This document shows positions 1 to 7,232 of a DNA stretch of 64,000 bases, one piece after another. Within the stretch, counting starts at the first letter, position 1. The number at the start of each line of letters is the position of its first letter. The DNA is from Blautia faecicola (GTDB taxonomy: Bacteria > Bacillota > Clostridia > Lachnospirales > Lachnospiraceae): the NCBI RefSeq assembly GCF_004123145.1, contig NZ_SDKC01000001.1:1941501-2005500 (forward strand), in the 5' to 3' direction. The notes below the pieces were generated by a model that searched no databases, was not told the origin of the DNA, and worked only from the letters and a program-made list of their open reading frames with translations. A program made the translations under genes and the position numbers.

Positions 1-41
1 TCTCCCGGTCCTACGCCAAGTCCATATAATGTTCCACTCAT
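1..41 (-). CDS. cbiL: precorrin-2 C20-methyltransferase (CbiL/CobI type), N-terminal fragment
   Basis: Only the first 13 codons are in the window; the gene runs off the left edge. They read MSGTLYGLGVGPG, the start of a tetrapyrrole SAM-methylase whose LYGxGVGPG glycine loop is typical of CbiL/CobI, which methylates C20 of precorrin-2/cobalt-factor II. An AGAGGAG ribosome site lies 6 nt before the ATG. It follows cbiD on the same strand after about 60 nt, so the two are co-transcribed in an anaerobic cobalamin operon. Another methylase of the same fold (CbiE/F/H) is possible because so little is visible. Confidence 0.72.
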   Translation of the reverse strand, partial: MSGTLYGLGVGPG

Positions 42-101
42 AATGTTTTCTCCTCTATTTTGCTGTTTTTTATTTATCAGTAATCCCGTCTCTGCGGGAG
101 A

Positions 102-1286
102 TCACTCTTTCTTTGTACTCGCTGTCTGTTCATTAATCTTCATTGTCAGTTCCGCAACCTTTGAAGTCTCTCCCAGTTTCCCATACACATTGGAAAATAA
201 AATGGTTCCCACTTCCAGCTGTTCCCCTGCCCGTTTGTTCAGGTAAAATTCTACCCGGTCGCTGATCTCCTTCATCGTGGCTTCCAGATAACCTTTCTGT
301 CGCAGGATCTCCACACTTTGTTCTGTGGTGATCGTATCCAGAATCTCTTTTGCCGTCTCCAGATCCGCACCAGCCCGGATCGCATTCGCTGCCATCAGTT
401 CACTTCGGCTGTCTGCCTGGCGGGAATGGGTGTTCATGATGCCGCCTGCCACTTTTACGAACTTTCCGATATGGGCGATAAACAGGATTCCTTTTACACC
501 AAGCTCCCGCGCCATATCCAGTGTTTCTCCTACATAATTACTGCATTTCATCGAATAAGTCAGATTCAGCTGTGTCTGTTCTTTTGAAAATGCCTGTCCG
601 TAATTGCCCGGCGTGATCACCAGATAAGAGCCGCCGCCTTCCACTAGCATCTTCATCTCCAGTCGGAGACTTGCCACCAGCGCTGCCTCACTCATCGGAA
701 TTACAATGCCGCTTGTCCCGAGAACCGAGATTCCGCCTTCGATACCGAGTCGTGGATTAAAGGTTTTCTTTGCCAGTTCCACTCCTGCAGGGATCTCGAT
801 CACTACGTTCAGTCCACCGGTATAGTGATATTCTTTGCAGACCTGCTCTACATTTTCCAGGATCATCTGACGGGGAACTTTGTTGATCGCCGCTTCCCCG
901 ACTGCCTGCCACAGTCCTGGTTTTGTCACTCTTCCGACACCGATCCCTCCGTCCAGCGTGATCTGTGGAGTATCGCTGTAAGAAACGTTCGCATACACAT
1001 AGATTCCCGTCGTTACATCTGGATCGTCGCCACCGTCTTTTTGTACGGCGCAGCGAACCTTCCCTTCTTCCCGGGAAATATCTTCAATCAGCAGATGCAG
1101 TAAAATCCCCTTCGGAGTCTGCAAAGCCACCTCTTCCACTTTTTCACCGGTCAGCAGCATCCGTGTCGCCGCCTGTGCCGCTGCCGCCGCGCAGGAACCG
1201 GTCGTGTATCCATAACAAAGTTTTCTGTTTTTTTCGTCTACCGCGTAATATCCTTCCAGTCCGGTATGATGATTTTTCTTGTCCAT
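102..1286 (-). CDS. cbiD: cobalt-precorrin-5B C1-methyltransferase CbiD
   Basis: A 394-residue protein of normal CbiD length. The family signature GYTTGSCAAAAAQAA lies near residues 26-40 and GGIGVGRVTKPGL in the first third. CbiD methylates C1 of cobalt-precorrin-5B in the oxygen-independent corrin pathway, in the cytoplasm. The ATG at 1286 has a modest AAGTGAG ribosome site. It is the first gene downstream of a promoter, structured leader and terminator (1365-1577), so its transcription is probably attenuated by cobalamin. The family is clear; the regulation is inferred. Confidence 0.95.
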   Translation of the reverse strand: MDKKNHHTGLEGYYAVDEKNRKLCYGYTTGSCAAAAAQAATRMLLTGEKVEEVALQTPKGILLHLLIEDISREEGKVRCAVQKDGGDDPDVTTGIYVYANVSYSDTPQITLDGGIGVGRVTKPGLWQAVGEAAINKVPRQMILENVEQVCKEYHYTGGLNVVIEIPAGVELAKKTFNPRLGIEGGISVLGTSGIVIPMSEAALVASLRLEMKMLVEGGGSYLVITPGNYGQAFSKEQTQLNLTYSMKCSNYVGETLDMARELGVKGILFIAHIGKFVKVAGGIMNTHSRQADSRSELMAANAIRAGADLETAKEILDTITTEQSVEILRQKGYLEATMKEISDRVEFYLNKRAGEQLEVGTILFSNVYGKLGETSKVAELTMKINEQTASTKKE

Positions 1287-1346
1287 AGTATTCTCACTTT
1301 TTATTCGTTATCGCTGCAGTCATCAAGGTCTCGTGCAAGCACGGAC

Positions 1347-1364
1347 TTTGACTCGTTGCCCGCG
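1347..1364 (-). repeat. post-terminator 18-nt motif, copy 1
   Basis: This reads CGCGGGCAACGAGTCAAA on the minus strand, immediately after the T-run of the terminator at 1365-1397. Three further copies occur at the same place relative to a terminator (6549, 15037, 47562). Confidence 0.6.
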
Positions 1365-1397
1365 AAAAAAAAACCGCTGTCAAAAAAGACAACGGTT
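1365..1397 (-). terminator. intrinsic terminator in the cbiD leader
   Basis: On the minus strand AACCGTTGTC, a T6 loop and GACAGCGGTT form a 10-bp stem (one G-U pair) followed by nine T. It lies between the promoter at 1549-1577 and cbiD, which suits an attenuator. Its left arm overlaps a B12-box-like GAGCAGGAAACC. Confidence 0.85.
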
Positions 1398-1541
1398 TCC
1401 TGCTCATTTCTATTCTGTAATTCTTCGGTTGCCGCAAATGCATACAGTCCACACAATACAGAGAGTGCTCCGACTTTCACGATAACGGACTTGTACGGGA
1501 ATTTCACCTGTTTTCCTGCACCTGTATGTGGCAAATTTTCA
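1398..1541 (-). promoter_or_regulatory. cobalamin-riboswitch-like leader upstream of cbiD
   Basis: About 145 nt of untranslated leader lie between a consensus promoter and a terminator ahead of a cobalamin gene. On the minus strand it contains GGTGAAATTCC, a CGTGA segment, GTCGGAGC, and GAGCAGGAAACC just before the terminator, in the order in which cobalamin riboswitches carry GGUGAAAAUCC, CUGUGA, GGGAGC and the B12 box. It is shorter than usual and a clear GCCACUG element was not found. A 68-78-codon reading frame with one hydrophobic stretch also crosses it but runs through the terminator. The riboswitch call rests on motif order and context only. Confidence 0.45.
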
Positions 1542-1548
1542 CGACAAT

Positions 1549-1577
1549 ATTATAAACGTTTTCCTATAGGCTGTCAA
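1549..1577 (-). promoter_or_regulatory. sigma-A promoter of the cbi operon leader
   Basis: TTGACA (1577-1572), 17-bp spacer, TATAAT (1554-1549) on the minus strand: a perfect consensus, with transcription expected to begin near 1541. Confidence 0.85.
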
Positions 1578-1589
1578 TGTGGAAGACTA

Positions 1590-3446
1590 TCAGGATTTTT
1601 TAATCCAACTGGTATAAAAAGCGGTATTTTTATATGTAAACATAGCTGTTTTTACCGGATCAAGGTTTGAACTCTGAAAAGCAGCCGGTGTCATAAATCC
1701 CAGATATTCAAAAATCGTATGACCTGCCGGTACATTCAGCCCCTCAATCGGTGTTACTGTTCCGTCTTTCTGATACGCCGCACGGATTTCTCTTGCTTTT
1801 CGAACAGCTTCTTTTGCGTTCTTCATCGCAGTCTCCGATGAATTCAACTTTGCAATCGCTTTTGTCAGTGCTCCATCTCTTGCCACCTCAAACTGGGATG
1901 CCTGATAGATCATAATTCTCGCATCACTCGGATACGCTGCATTTGCCATCCGGTTCAGCATGACCATAGCCACACCAGTCATTCCTGTAAGTCCCTGGTT
2001 GGCAGATTCCGCATACACAGCAGCCGCAAGGAAATCATCCTCCGACATGTTGCTCGCATCAGTGTCATACTGTTTTTCTACTTTATAAGTTTTTCCGTTC
2101 TTGCTGTCGGTCGCATAACTGTAACGGTTCTCTTTTTTTGTACAGTATCCATTGGCATCGAACGTATAGATGTAATCTCCCAGACTATAGGTAGTACCTG
2201 TAACTGCTTTTCCGTATTTGCTGATATAACAGCTGCCGATCGCTTTCGGAGTTCCTACCCACTGATCATAAGCGCGCTCTCCGGACGGATTCAGATAATA
2301 CCAGGTACTTCCGATCTTCAGCCAGCCGGTTACCATCCAGCCGTCTTTATCAAAATAGTACTGTTTCGACTGAATCGTTTTCCATCCGTTTTTCGGATAA
2401 GTGCCATCCGGGTTCGCGTACCACCAGCGGTTTCCACTCTGTACCCAGTATCCCTGAACCCAGACACCACTTCCATTTACATAATAATCTCCGATCCATG
2501 TATTTGCCGCCATGGCTCCACTTGACTGCAGGTAATACCAGTTGTTTCCTACCTGCTTCCAGCCGGTCACCATGTTTCCATTTCCTTCTTCCAGGTAGTA
2601 CCATGCATTCCGGATATACTGCCAGCCGGTCGCCATCGCCCCGCTGTCTGACAGATAATACCAGCCGCTCGGACGAGAAAGCCAGCCGGTTACCATTCGT
2701 CCCGCGCTGTTTAAGAAATACCATTTCCCATTCACATTCGCCCAGCCGGTTGCCATTGCTCCGGTCGATGGATTCAGATAGTACCAGCCTTCCGGCTTTT
2801 TCAGCCATCCCGTTACCATCGCTCCACTGTCTGACAGATAATACCAGCCACTGGATCGCGAAAGCCATCCCGTTACCATTCGTCCTGCGCTGTTTAAGAA
2901 ATACCATTTCCCGTTGATACTTGCCCAGCCGGTCGCCATTGCTCCGGTCGATGGATTCAGATAGTACCAGCCTTCCGGTTTTTTCAGCCAGCCGGTTACC
3001 ATCCAGCCACTTTGATCAAAATAGTACCAGACTCCATTGATTGCTTCCCAGTCATCTTTTGTGTAACTTCCATCTCGATGACAGTACCACCATCGATTTC
3101 CACTTCGAACCCATCGGTTTGTTGCCGCCTGTACCTCCAGCTCATTCTCTGCGTTATTATCTGTAGAAAGGCTGTCTCCCGACTTTTCTTCTTCGGCTAC
3201 TGTTTCCTTCTCCCCTTCTCCGATATCCTGTGATTCGGATACAACGGGCTCTTCTGCCGGTTTCTCTTCCTCCGTTTCCGGCTGCTGATCCGTTATCATT
3301 TCCTGGTCTTCGGCTGTTTTCTCTCCCTGTACCGTTCCCTGTGCTGCAACCACCGGATTTTCATCCGCCCAGACCGCACCTGCAGGTGTCATCATAGATA
3401 CTGCCATACATCCAGCCAGCAATATGCTCACGTATTTTTTCTTCAT
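1590..3446 (-). CDS. secreted cell-wall hydrolase with cell-wall-binding repeats and SleB/CwlJ-type domain
   Basis: 618 residues. A signal peptide (residues 1-27, ending AVWA) is followed by a Glu-rich linker (to about 105), then roughly 15 aromatic GWxxxxGxWYYL cell-wall-binding repeats (about 110-435), and a C-terminal Hydrolase_2/SleB-like domain (about 470-618) with the AAAVYAES segment that holds the catalytic Glu. The family cleaves peptidoglycan, classically in spore cortex lysis; the repeats anchor proteins to wall teichoic acid or choline. The promoter 3559-3587 carries a TGTAAC hexamer like those at the other two wall genes here. The gene stands alone, downstream of spoIVA on the same strand. 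Hydrolase family is sure; exact wall substrate is not. Confidence 0.88.
   Translation of the reverse strand: MKKKYVSILLAGCMAVSMMTPAGAVWADENPVVAAQGTVQGEKTAEDQEMITDQQPETEEEKPAEEPVVSESQDIGEGEKETVAEEEKSGDSLSTDNNAENELEVQAATNRWVRSGNRWWYCHRDGSYTKDDWEAINGVWYYFDQSGWMVTGWLKKPEGWYYLNPSTGAMATGWASINGKWYFLNSAGRMVTGWLSRSSGWYYLSDSGAMVTGWLKKPEGWYYLNPSTGAMATGWANVNGKWYFLNSAGRMVTGWLSRPSGWYYLSDSGAMATGWQYIRNAWYYLEEGNGNMVTGWKQVGNNWYYLQSSGAMAANTWIGDYYVNGSGVWVQGYWVQSGNRWWYANPDGTYPKNGWKTIQSKQYYFDKDGWMVTGWLKIGSTWYYLNPSGERAYDQWVGTPKAIGSCYISKYGKAVTGTTYSLGDYIYTFDANGYCTKKENRYSYATDSKNGKTYKVEKQYDTDASNMSEDDFLAAAVYAESANQGLTGMTGVAMVMLNRMANAAYPSDARIMIYQASQFEVARDGALTKAIAKLNSSETAMKNAKEAVRKAREIRAAYQKDGTVTPIEGLNVPAGHTIFEYLGFMTPAAFQSSNLDPVKTAMFTYKNTAFYTSWIKKS
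2628..2993 (-). repeat. tandem 183-bp duplication inside the cell-wall-binding region
   Basis: Codons 152-212 and 213-273 of the hydrolase are nearly identical 61-residue blocks (GWLKKPEGWYYLNPSTGAM and so on), also nearly identical as DNA. This points to recent unequal recombination and probable length variation between strains. Confidence 0.85.
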
Positions 3447-3558
3447 ATGTAAGTCCCTTCATCGTATTTTGGTTGTCTCATAAAGAGAGACATTATGTAC
3501 TTTACATAAATATTCTTTCGTTTCTCCCCTTATTTTTTGGTCATTTTCAACAGAATTT

Positions 3559-3587
3559 ATTATAGCTTTGTTACAGAACTTTGTCAA
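3559..3587 (-). promoter_or_regulatory. sigma-A promoter of the wall hydrolase
   Basis: TTGACA, 17-bp spacer and TATAAT on the minus strand. The spacer contains TGTAAC (3575-3570), a WalR-like half site. The 5' leader is about 105 nt. Confidence 0.8.
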
Positions 3588-3615
3588 ATTCTTTTCGCTT
3601 ATCCGATACTTTTCC

Positions 3616-5088
3616 TCAGATAATAATGCAGATCAGCCCTCCCTTGCTGTCATTGACGATCTTCTGCATCGTATCCTGCAGTTTCACCTGGCTTTCCTCG
3701 CTAATCTGGGCAATCTTGGTGCGGATGCCGTCTTCTACCAGCTGCTCGATGGATTTTCCGAAAATGTTGGTCTCCCACATGCCGTCATCGGCTGTTTTTT
3801 CATTTTCCTTGATAAATGCAATCAGATCCTGTGCCTGTTCCTCACTTCCTACGATCGGCGCGATCTCCGTCTCAATGTTGGCTTTGATCATATGGATCGA
3901 AGGGCTGGCTGACTTGATCTTGACACCGTATTTATTTCCCTGCCGGATCACAACTGGTTCTTCCAGGGTGATCTCATTTTTCTCAGGAATCACCACCCCG
4001 TAGCCGGTTCCGCGGACGGATTCGATCGCATGCTGGACTTTTGCATACTCCTGTTTCATCTGTGCCAGTTCTTTTAAGGTGTGGATCAGCTGATACTCGC
4101 TCTCGATCGGCACACCGGTCATCTCACTCATCACCTGATAATAATAGGGATCTCCGATCTGGATGCGGACTTTTACCACGCCGTTCGAAAGATTGATCTC
4201 CTCCAGCGTGATGGATTTGACATAGCTGCTGTCCATCTGTAAGTTTTCCTGCCGGATATCCCGGATATATTCCATTTTTCCCATCTGTTCTTTCATCTGT
4301 TTCAGAAGATCTTCTTTCAGATAATGGGTAATCGGAAGCAGTTCCACCCATTTGGGTATGTAATATTCGATCTGGCGCACCGGGAATTCATAGAGAATCT
4401 TTTCGAGGATCCGAATCACGTCTTCTTTTCGAAGCTGTTCACAGTTTACGCCAAGCACAGCAGCCTGATATTTATCTTCCAGTTCCTTCACCAGCTTCTG
4501 CGCCTCTTCTCCGTACGGCTTTTTTGAATTAACAAGGATCAGGAATGGTTTGCCCTGCTTTTTCAGTTCCTGTACCGTCTTTTCTTCCCCGTTCTCAAAG
4601 TTTTTCCGCGGAATCTCTCCAAAAGAGCCGTCACAGGTAACTACCAGGCCGATCGTAGAATGTTCCTGGATCACTTTTCTGGTTCCGATCTCTGCCGCCT
4701 GATGAAATGGAATCTCCTGTTCGTACCAGGGCGTTTTTACCATGCGTTCTTTTTCCTGCTCCATATCTCCTGTGGCTTCCGGCACCATAAATCCTACGCA
4801 GTCAATCAGCCGGATCTTCACCGGAATCTCTTCTCCCAGATTGACATTTACCGCTTCTTTGGGAATAAATTTTGGTTCCACGGTTGTGATCGTTTTCCCC
4901 GAACCGGAGACCGGAAGCTGATCCCGCACCTCCGCCGCATCCTGTTCCTCCATCCCCGGAAGTGCCAGAAGTTCCATGAACCGCCGGATAAATGTCGACT
5001 TTCCCGTGCGAACCGGTCCTACCACGCCCAGAAGAAACTGTCCTTTGGTACGGGCTTGTATATCTTTGTAGACAGCAAATGGCTCCAT
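3616..5088 (-). CDS. spoIVA: stage IV sporulation protein A (spore coat ATPase)
   Basis: 490 residues, matching the family length of about 492. The N-terminal ATPase domain has Walker A GPVRTGKST at residues 24-32 inside LGVVGPVRTGKSTFI, and the protein ends in the hydrophobic tail GGLICIII that tethers SpoIVA to the outer forespore membrane through SpoVM. It polymerises with ATP to form the coat basement layer in the mother cell. The GGTGAGGAGG ribosome site lies inside the right arm of the hairpin at 5093-5139. A weak sigma-E-like CATATACT sits upstream. It shows that the host forms endospores. Confidence 0.97.
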   Translation of the reverse strand: MEPFAVYKDIQARTKGQFLLGVVGPVRTGKSTFIRRFMELLALPGMEEQDAAEVRDQLPVSGSGKTITTVEPKFIPKEAVNVNLGEEIPVKIRLIDCVGFMVPEATGDMEQEKERMVKTPWYEQEIPFHQAAEIGTRKVIQEHSTIGLVVTCDGSFGEIPRKNFENGEEKTVQELKKQGKPFLILVNSKKPYGEEAQKLVKELEDKYQAAVLGVNCEQLRKEDVIRILEKILYEFPVRQIEYYIPKWVELLPITHYLKEDLLKQMKEQMGKMEYIRDIRQENLQMDSSYVKSITLEEINLSNGVVKVRIQIGDPYYYQVMSEMTGVPIESEYQLIHTLKELAQMKQEYAKVQHAIESVRGTGYGVVIPEKNEITLEEPVVIRQGNKYGVKIKSASPSIHMIKANIETEIAPIVGSEEQAQDLIAFIKENEKTADDGMWETNIFGKSIEQLVEDGIRTKIAQISEESQVKLQDTMQKIVNDSKGGLICIII

Positions 5089-5092
5089 ATAA

Positions 5093-5139
5093 AAAACCTC
5101 CTCACCTATACTACTACTCAGTATATGTGAGAAGGTTTT
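5093..5139 (-). terminator. hairpin between trmD and spoIVA, overlapping the spoIVA ribosome site
   Basis: Two 19-nt arms (AAAACCTTCTCACATATAC and GTATAGGTGAGGAGGTTTT on the minus strand) pair with two mismatches, followed by TTTTTT. It can terminate the trmD operon. Because the second arm holds the GGTGAGGAGG ribosome site, it can also hide the spoIVA start when transcripts read through. Confidence 0.7.
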
Positions 5140-5156
5140 CTTCTAATACCGGATTT

Positions 5157-5927
5157 TTATTCTTCACCGTCTCCGGTCGATGACTGTTCCGCTGCCAGTT
5201 CCCTGCGCAGCTGATCCAGATATTGTTTTTCCTTTTTACTCAGCACCGCATCTTCCAGAAGTTCCGGACGGTTCCTGAGCGTTCGTAAAATAGACTGTTC
5301 TCTCCGCCATTTTTCAATATTGGCATGATGACCGGAAAGTAAGACATCCGGCACTTTTTTCCCCATCCATTCCGCCGGACGGCTGTACTGCGGGTATTCG
5401 AGAAGATTGTCGTGGAACGAATCAAATTCCGCGGACTCTTCGTTATTCAGTACGCCCGGTACAAAACGGGAGATCGCGTCCATCATAACCAGCGCCGGAA
5501 GTTCCCCACCGGTCAACACATAATCTCCGATCGATACATAATCGGTCACCACTTCCTCGAGTACGCGCTCATCAATCCCCTCATAATGGCCGCATAAAAA
5601 TACAAGATCCTGTTCTTTCGCAAAGTCTTCCACCATCGACTGCTGAAATACTTTTCCCTGCGGCGTCAGGTAGATTACACGGGGTTTGTAGCCGATCGAT
5701 TCGGTCACATGTTTCCAGGCTCCGTAGACAGGTTCCGCCTGCATCACCATGCCGGCTCCCCCGCCGTATGGATAGTCGTCCACTTTCATATGTTTATTGG
5801 TTGAAAAATCCCGGATATTGGTAGCAGTCAACTGGATCAGCCCCTGTTCCATGGCGCGCCCCATGATACTGGTTCCCATGCCCTGCTCGATCATCTCGGG
5901 AAACAATGTCAGTACATGATAATGCAT
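5157..5927 (-). CDS. trmD: tRNA (guanine-N1)-methyltransferase
   Basis: 256 residues. The trefoil-knot SAM site is visible as GDYVLTGGELPALVMMDAI in the middle, with HYEGIDER just before it. TrmD makes m1G37 in tRNAs that read CNN codons and prevents +1 frameshifting. It is the last gene of ylxM-ffh-rpsP-khpA-rimM-trmD, 21 nt after rimM. The usual rplS partner is not next to it; spoIVA follows instead. Confidence 0.97.
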   Translation of the reverse strand: MHYHVLTLFPEMIEQGMGTSIMGRAMEQGLIQLTATNIRDFSTNKHMKVDDYPYGGGAGMVMQAEPVYGAWKHVTESIGYKPRVIYLTPQGKVFQQSMVEDFAKEQDLVFLCGHYEGIDERVLEEVVTDYVSIGDYVLTGGELPALVMMDAISRFVPGVLNNEESAEFDSFHDNLLEYPQYSRPAEWMGKKVPDVLLSGHHANIEKWRREQSILRTLRNRPELLEDAVLSKKEKQYLDQLRRELAAEQSSTGDGEE

Positions 5928-5948
5928 AATTTTTCCTTCCTGTAATTA

Positions 5949-6455
5949 TCAGATCAGACCATCCATCAGATGGATCTTCATTTTTCTGGTTTCCACATCC
6001 ACGTCAAGGATGCAGTCTTTGATCGCCGGGATCAGAACTTCCCCGTGTTCTTCTGTCTGGATGCAGTACACATCGTTCGCTCCGGTCTGCATCACATCGT
6101 TCAGAACACCAAATAGTGTTCCATCTTCGAGTTCCACCTGCATATCAATCAGATCTGCAATAAAATACTCGTCTTTTTTTAATTTTACTGCATGTTCTCT
6201 CGTTACATACAGGCTTTTTCCTTTGTATTTTTCAATGTCATTGATATTATCAATGCCTTTAAATTTCAAAATTACAAACTGTTTGAAAAATTTTACCCCT
6301 TCGATTTCCAGATCTTTCTGTTCTCTTCCGGTATCCAGAATGACCTGTTTTAACTTTTTGAATCGGTTCGGGTCGTCTGTCGTAGGAAATACTTTTACCT
6401 CTCCCCGAATCCCGTGAGTGCTGGAGATCACTCCAACCTGCAGCAATTGTTCCAT
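5949..6455 (-). CDS. rimM: ribosome maturation factor RimM
   Basis: 168 residues from the ATG at 6455, which has AGAGGAG seven nt upstream. A longer frame to 6506 is rejected because its extra codons lie in a promoter and palindrome. The N-terminal RimM fold ([19 protein letters not shown]) and the C-terminal PRC-barrel ([13 protein letters not shown] onward) are both present. RimM binds S19 and matures the 30S head. It sits between khpA and trmD but has its own promoter candidate at 6478-6506. Confidence 0.95.
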   Translation of the reverse strand: MEQLLQVGVISSTHGIRGEVKVFPTTDDPNRFKKLKQVILDTGREQKDLEIEGVKFFKQFVILKFKGIDNINDIEKYKGKSLYVTREHAVKLKKDEYFIADLIDMQVELEDGTLFGVLNDVMQTGANDVYCIQTEEHGEVLIPAIKDCILDVDVETRKMKIHLMDGLI

Positions 6456-6477
6456 ATCTGTACTCCTCTTTGTTCGC

Positions 6478-6508
6478 ATAGTATCAAAATTGGTCCACTG
6501 GACCAATT
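6478..6508 (-). promoter_or_regulatory. rimM promoter overlapped by a 21-bp palindrome
   Basis: TTGGTC, 17-bp spacer, TACTAT on the minus strand. The -35 and half the spacer lie in a perfect inverted repeat (AATTGGTCCA-N1-TGGACCAATT, 6488-6508), which is operator-like. It follows the terminator at 6574-6604, so rimM-trmD may be controlled apart from ffh-rpsP-khpA. Confidence 0.55.
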
Positions 6509-6548
6509 ATTGATATGCAACGCAACGAGATAAAATACGCTCCGCGAA

Positions 6549-6566
6549 TTTGGCTCGTTGCTCGCG
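6549..6566 (-). repeat. post-terminator 18-nt motif, copy 2
   Basis: CGCGAGCAACGAGCCAAA on the minus strand, 8 nt past the T-run of the khpA terminator. Here the GCAACGAG part can also pair with CTCGTTGC at about 6523-6530. Confidence 0.6.
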
Positions 6567-6573
6567 TAAAATG

Positions 6574-6604
6574 AAAAAGGATATAGCCCATCAGCTATAT
6601 CCTC
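6574..6604 (-). terminator. terminator after khpA, inside the operon
   Basis: On the minus strand GGATATAG, an 8-nt loop and CTATATCC followed by TTTTT. It lies in mid-operon, 11 nt after the khpA stop, so it should set a step down in rimM-trmD expression. Confidence 0.8.
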
Positions 6605-6614
6605 ATATTTTCAG

Positions 6615-6848
6615 CTATTGCAGAATTTCAACTACAACCTTCTTATCACATTTAGAGGAAGCAGCTTTTACCACGGTTCGAATTGCCTTTGCGATGCGTC
6701 CCTGACGGCCAATCACCTTGCCCATATCGGAAGGTGCCACCTTCAATTCTACCAAAATCGCATTGCTCTCTTCAGTCTGGGTTACTACCACTTCTTCCGG
6801 ATGGTCTACGAGGGATTTTGCAATTACTTCTACTAAATCTTTCATCAC
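6615..6848 (-). CDS. khpA: KH-domain RNA-binding protein KhpA
   Basis: 77 residues, the usual KhpA (YlqC) size. A single type II KH domain has the GxxG loop as GRQG in MGKVIGRQGRIAKAIRT. KhpA binds RNA, usually with KhpB/EloR, and affects cell elongation in Firmicutes. The conserved place between rpsP and rimM supports the name. Confidence 0.95.
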   Translation of the reverse strand: MMKDLVEVIAKSLVDHPEEVVVTQTEESNAILVELKVAPSDMGKVIGRQGRIAKAIRTVVKAASSKCDKKVVVEILQ

Positions 6849-6934
6849 GCACCTCCACGCATTTGTCAGTATATCTTCTTTTCTCAGAAGATATACCAGG
6901 CAAAAACGATTCCGCAGTCCTTATCGGATCTGCA

Positions 6935-7180
6935 TTATTTTTCGATACCAGCTAATTTGAAGATTTTGCTTACAACTTCTGTAGGCTGAGCACCGTTTGC
7001 CAGCCATTTTTTAGCTGCTTCTTCGTCTACTTTGTATACGCTTGGATCACAAGTAGGATCGTATGTTCCGATCTCTTCGATGAATCTACCATCTCTTGGA
7101 GATCTGGAATCTGCAACGATGATTCTATAGAAAGGTGCTTTTTTCTGACCCATTCTTCTCAGTCTGATTTTTACTGCCAT
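6935..7180 (-). CDS. rpsP: 30S ribosomal protein S16
   Basis: 81 residues beginning [20 protein letters not shown], the diagnostic S16 start; [20 protein letters not shown] is the conserved C-terminal half. It assembles early in the 30S body. It lies between ffh and khpA in the standard Firmicute order, with an AAGGAGG ribosome site. Confidence 0.98.
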   Translation of the reverse strand: MAVKIRLRRMGQKKAPFYRIIVADSRSPRDGRFIEEIGTYDPTCDPSVYKVDEEAAKKWLANGAQPTEVVSKIFKLAGIEK

Positions 7181-7232
7181 TTTAATTTCCTCCTTAAGGT
7201 TATCCTTGTTTATTATAGTTTTATTTGTTTAT

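Noticed and set aside
1301-1534. 77-codon minus-strand reading frame with a hydrophobic stretch
   Set aside because: It needs a TTG or GTG start, runs straight through a strong terminator and the 18-nt motif, and better fits a regulatory leader.
2400-3050. CRISPR-like array because of regular repeats
   Set aside because: The repeats are in frame and encode aromatic wall-binding modules.
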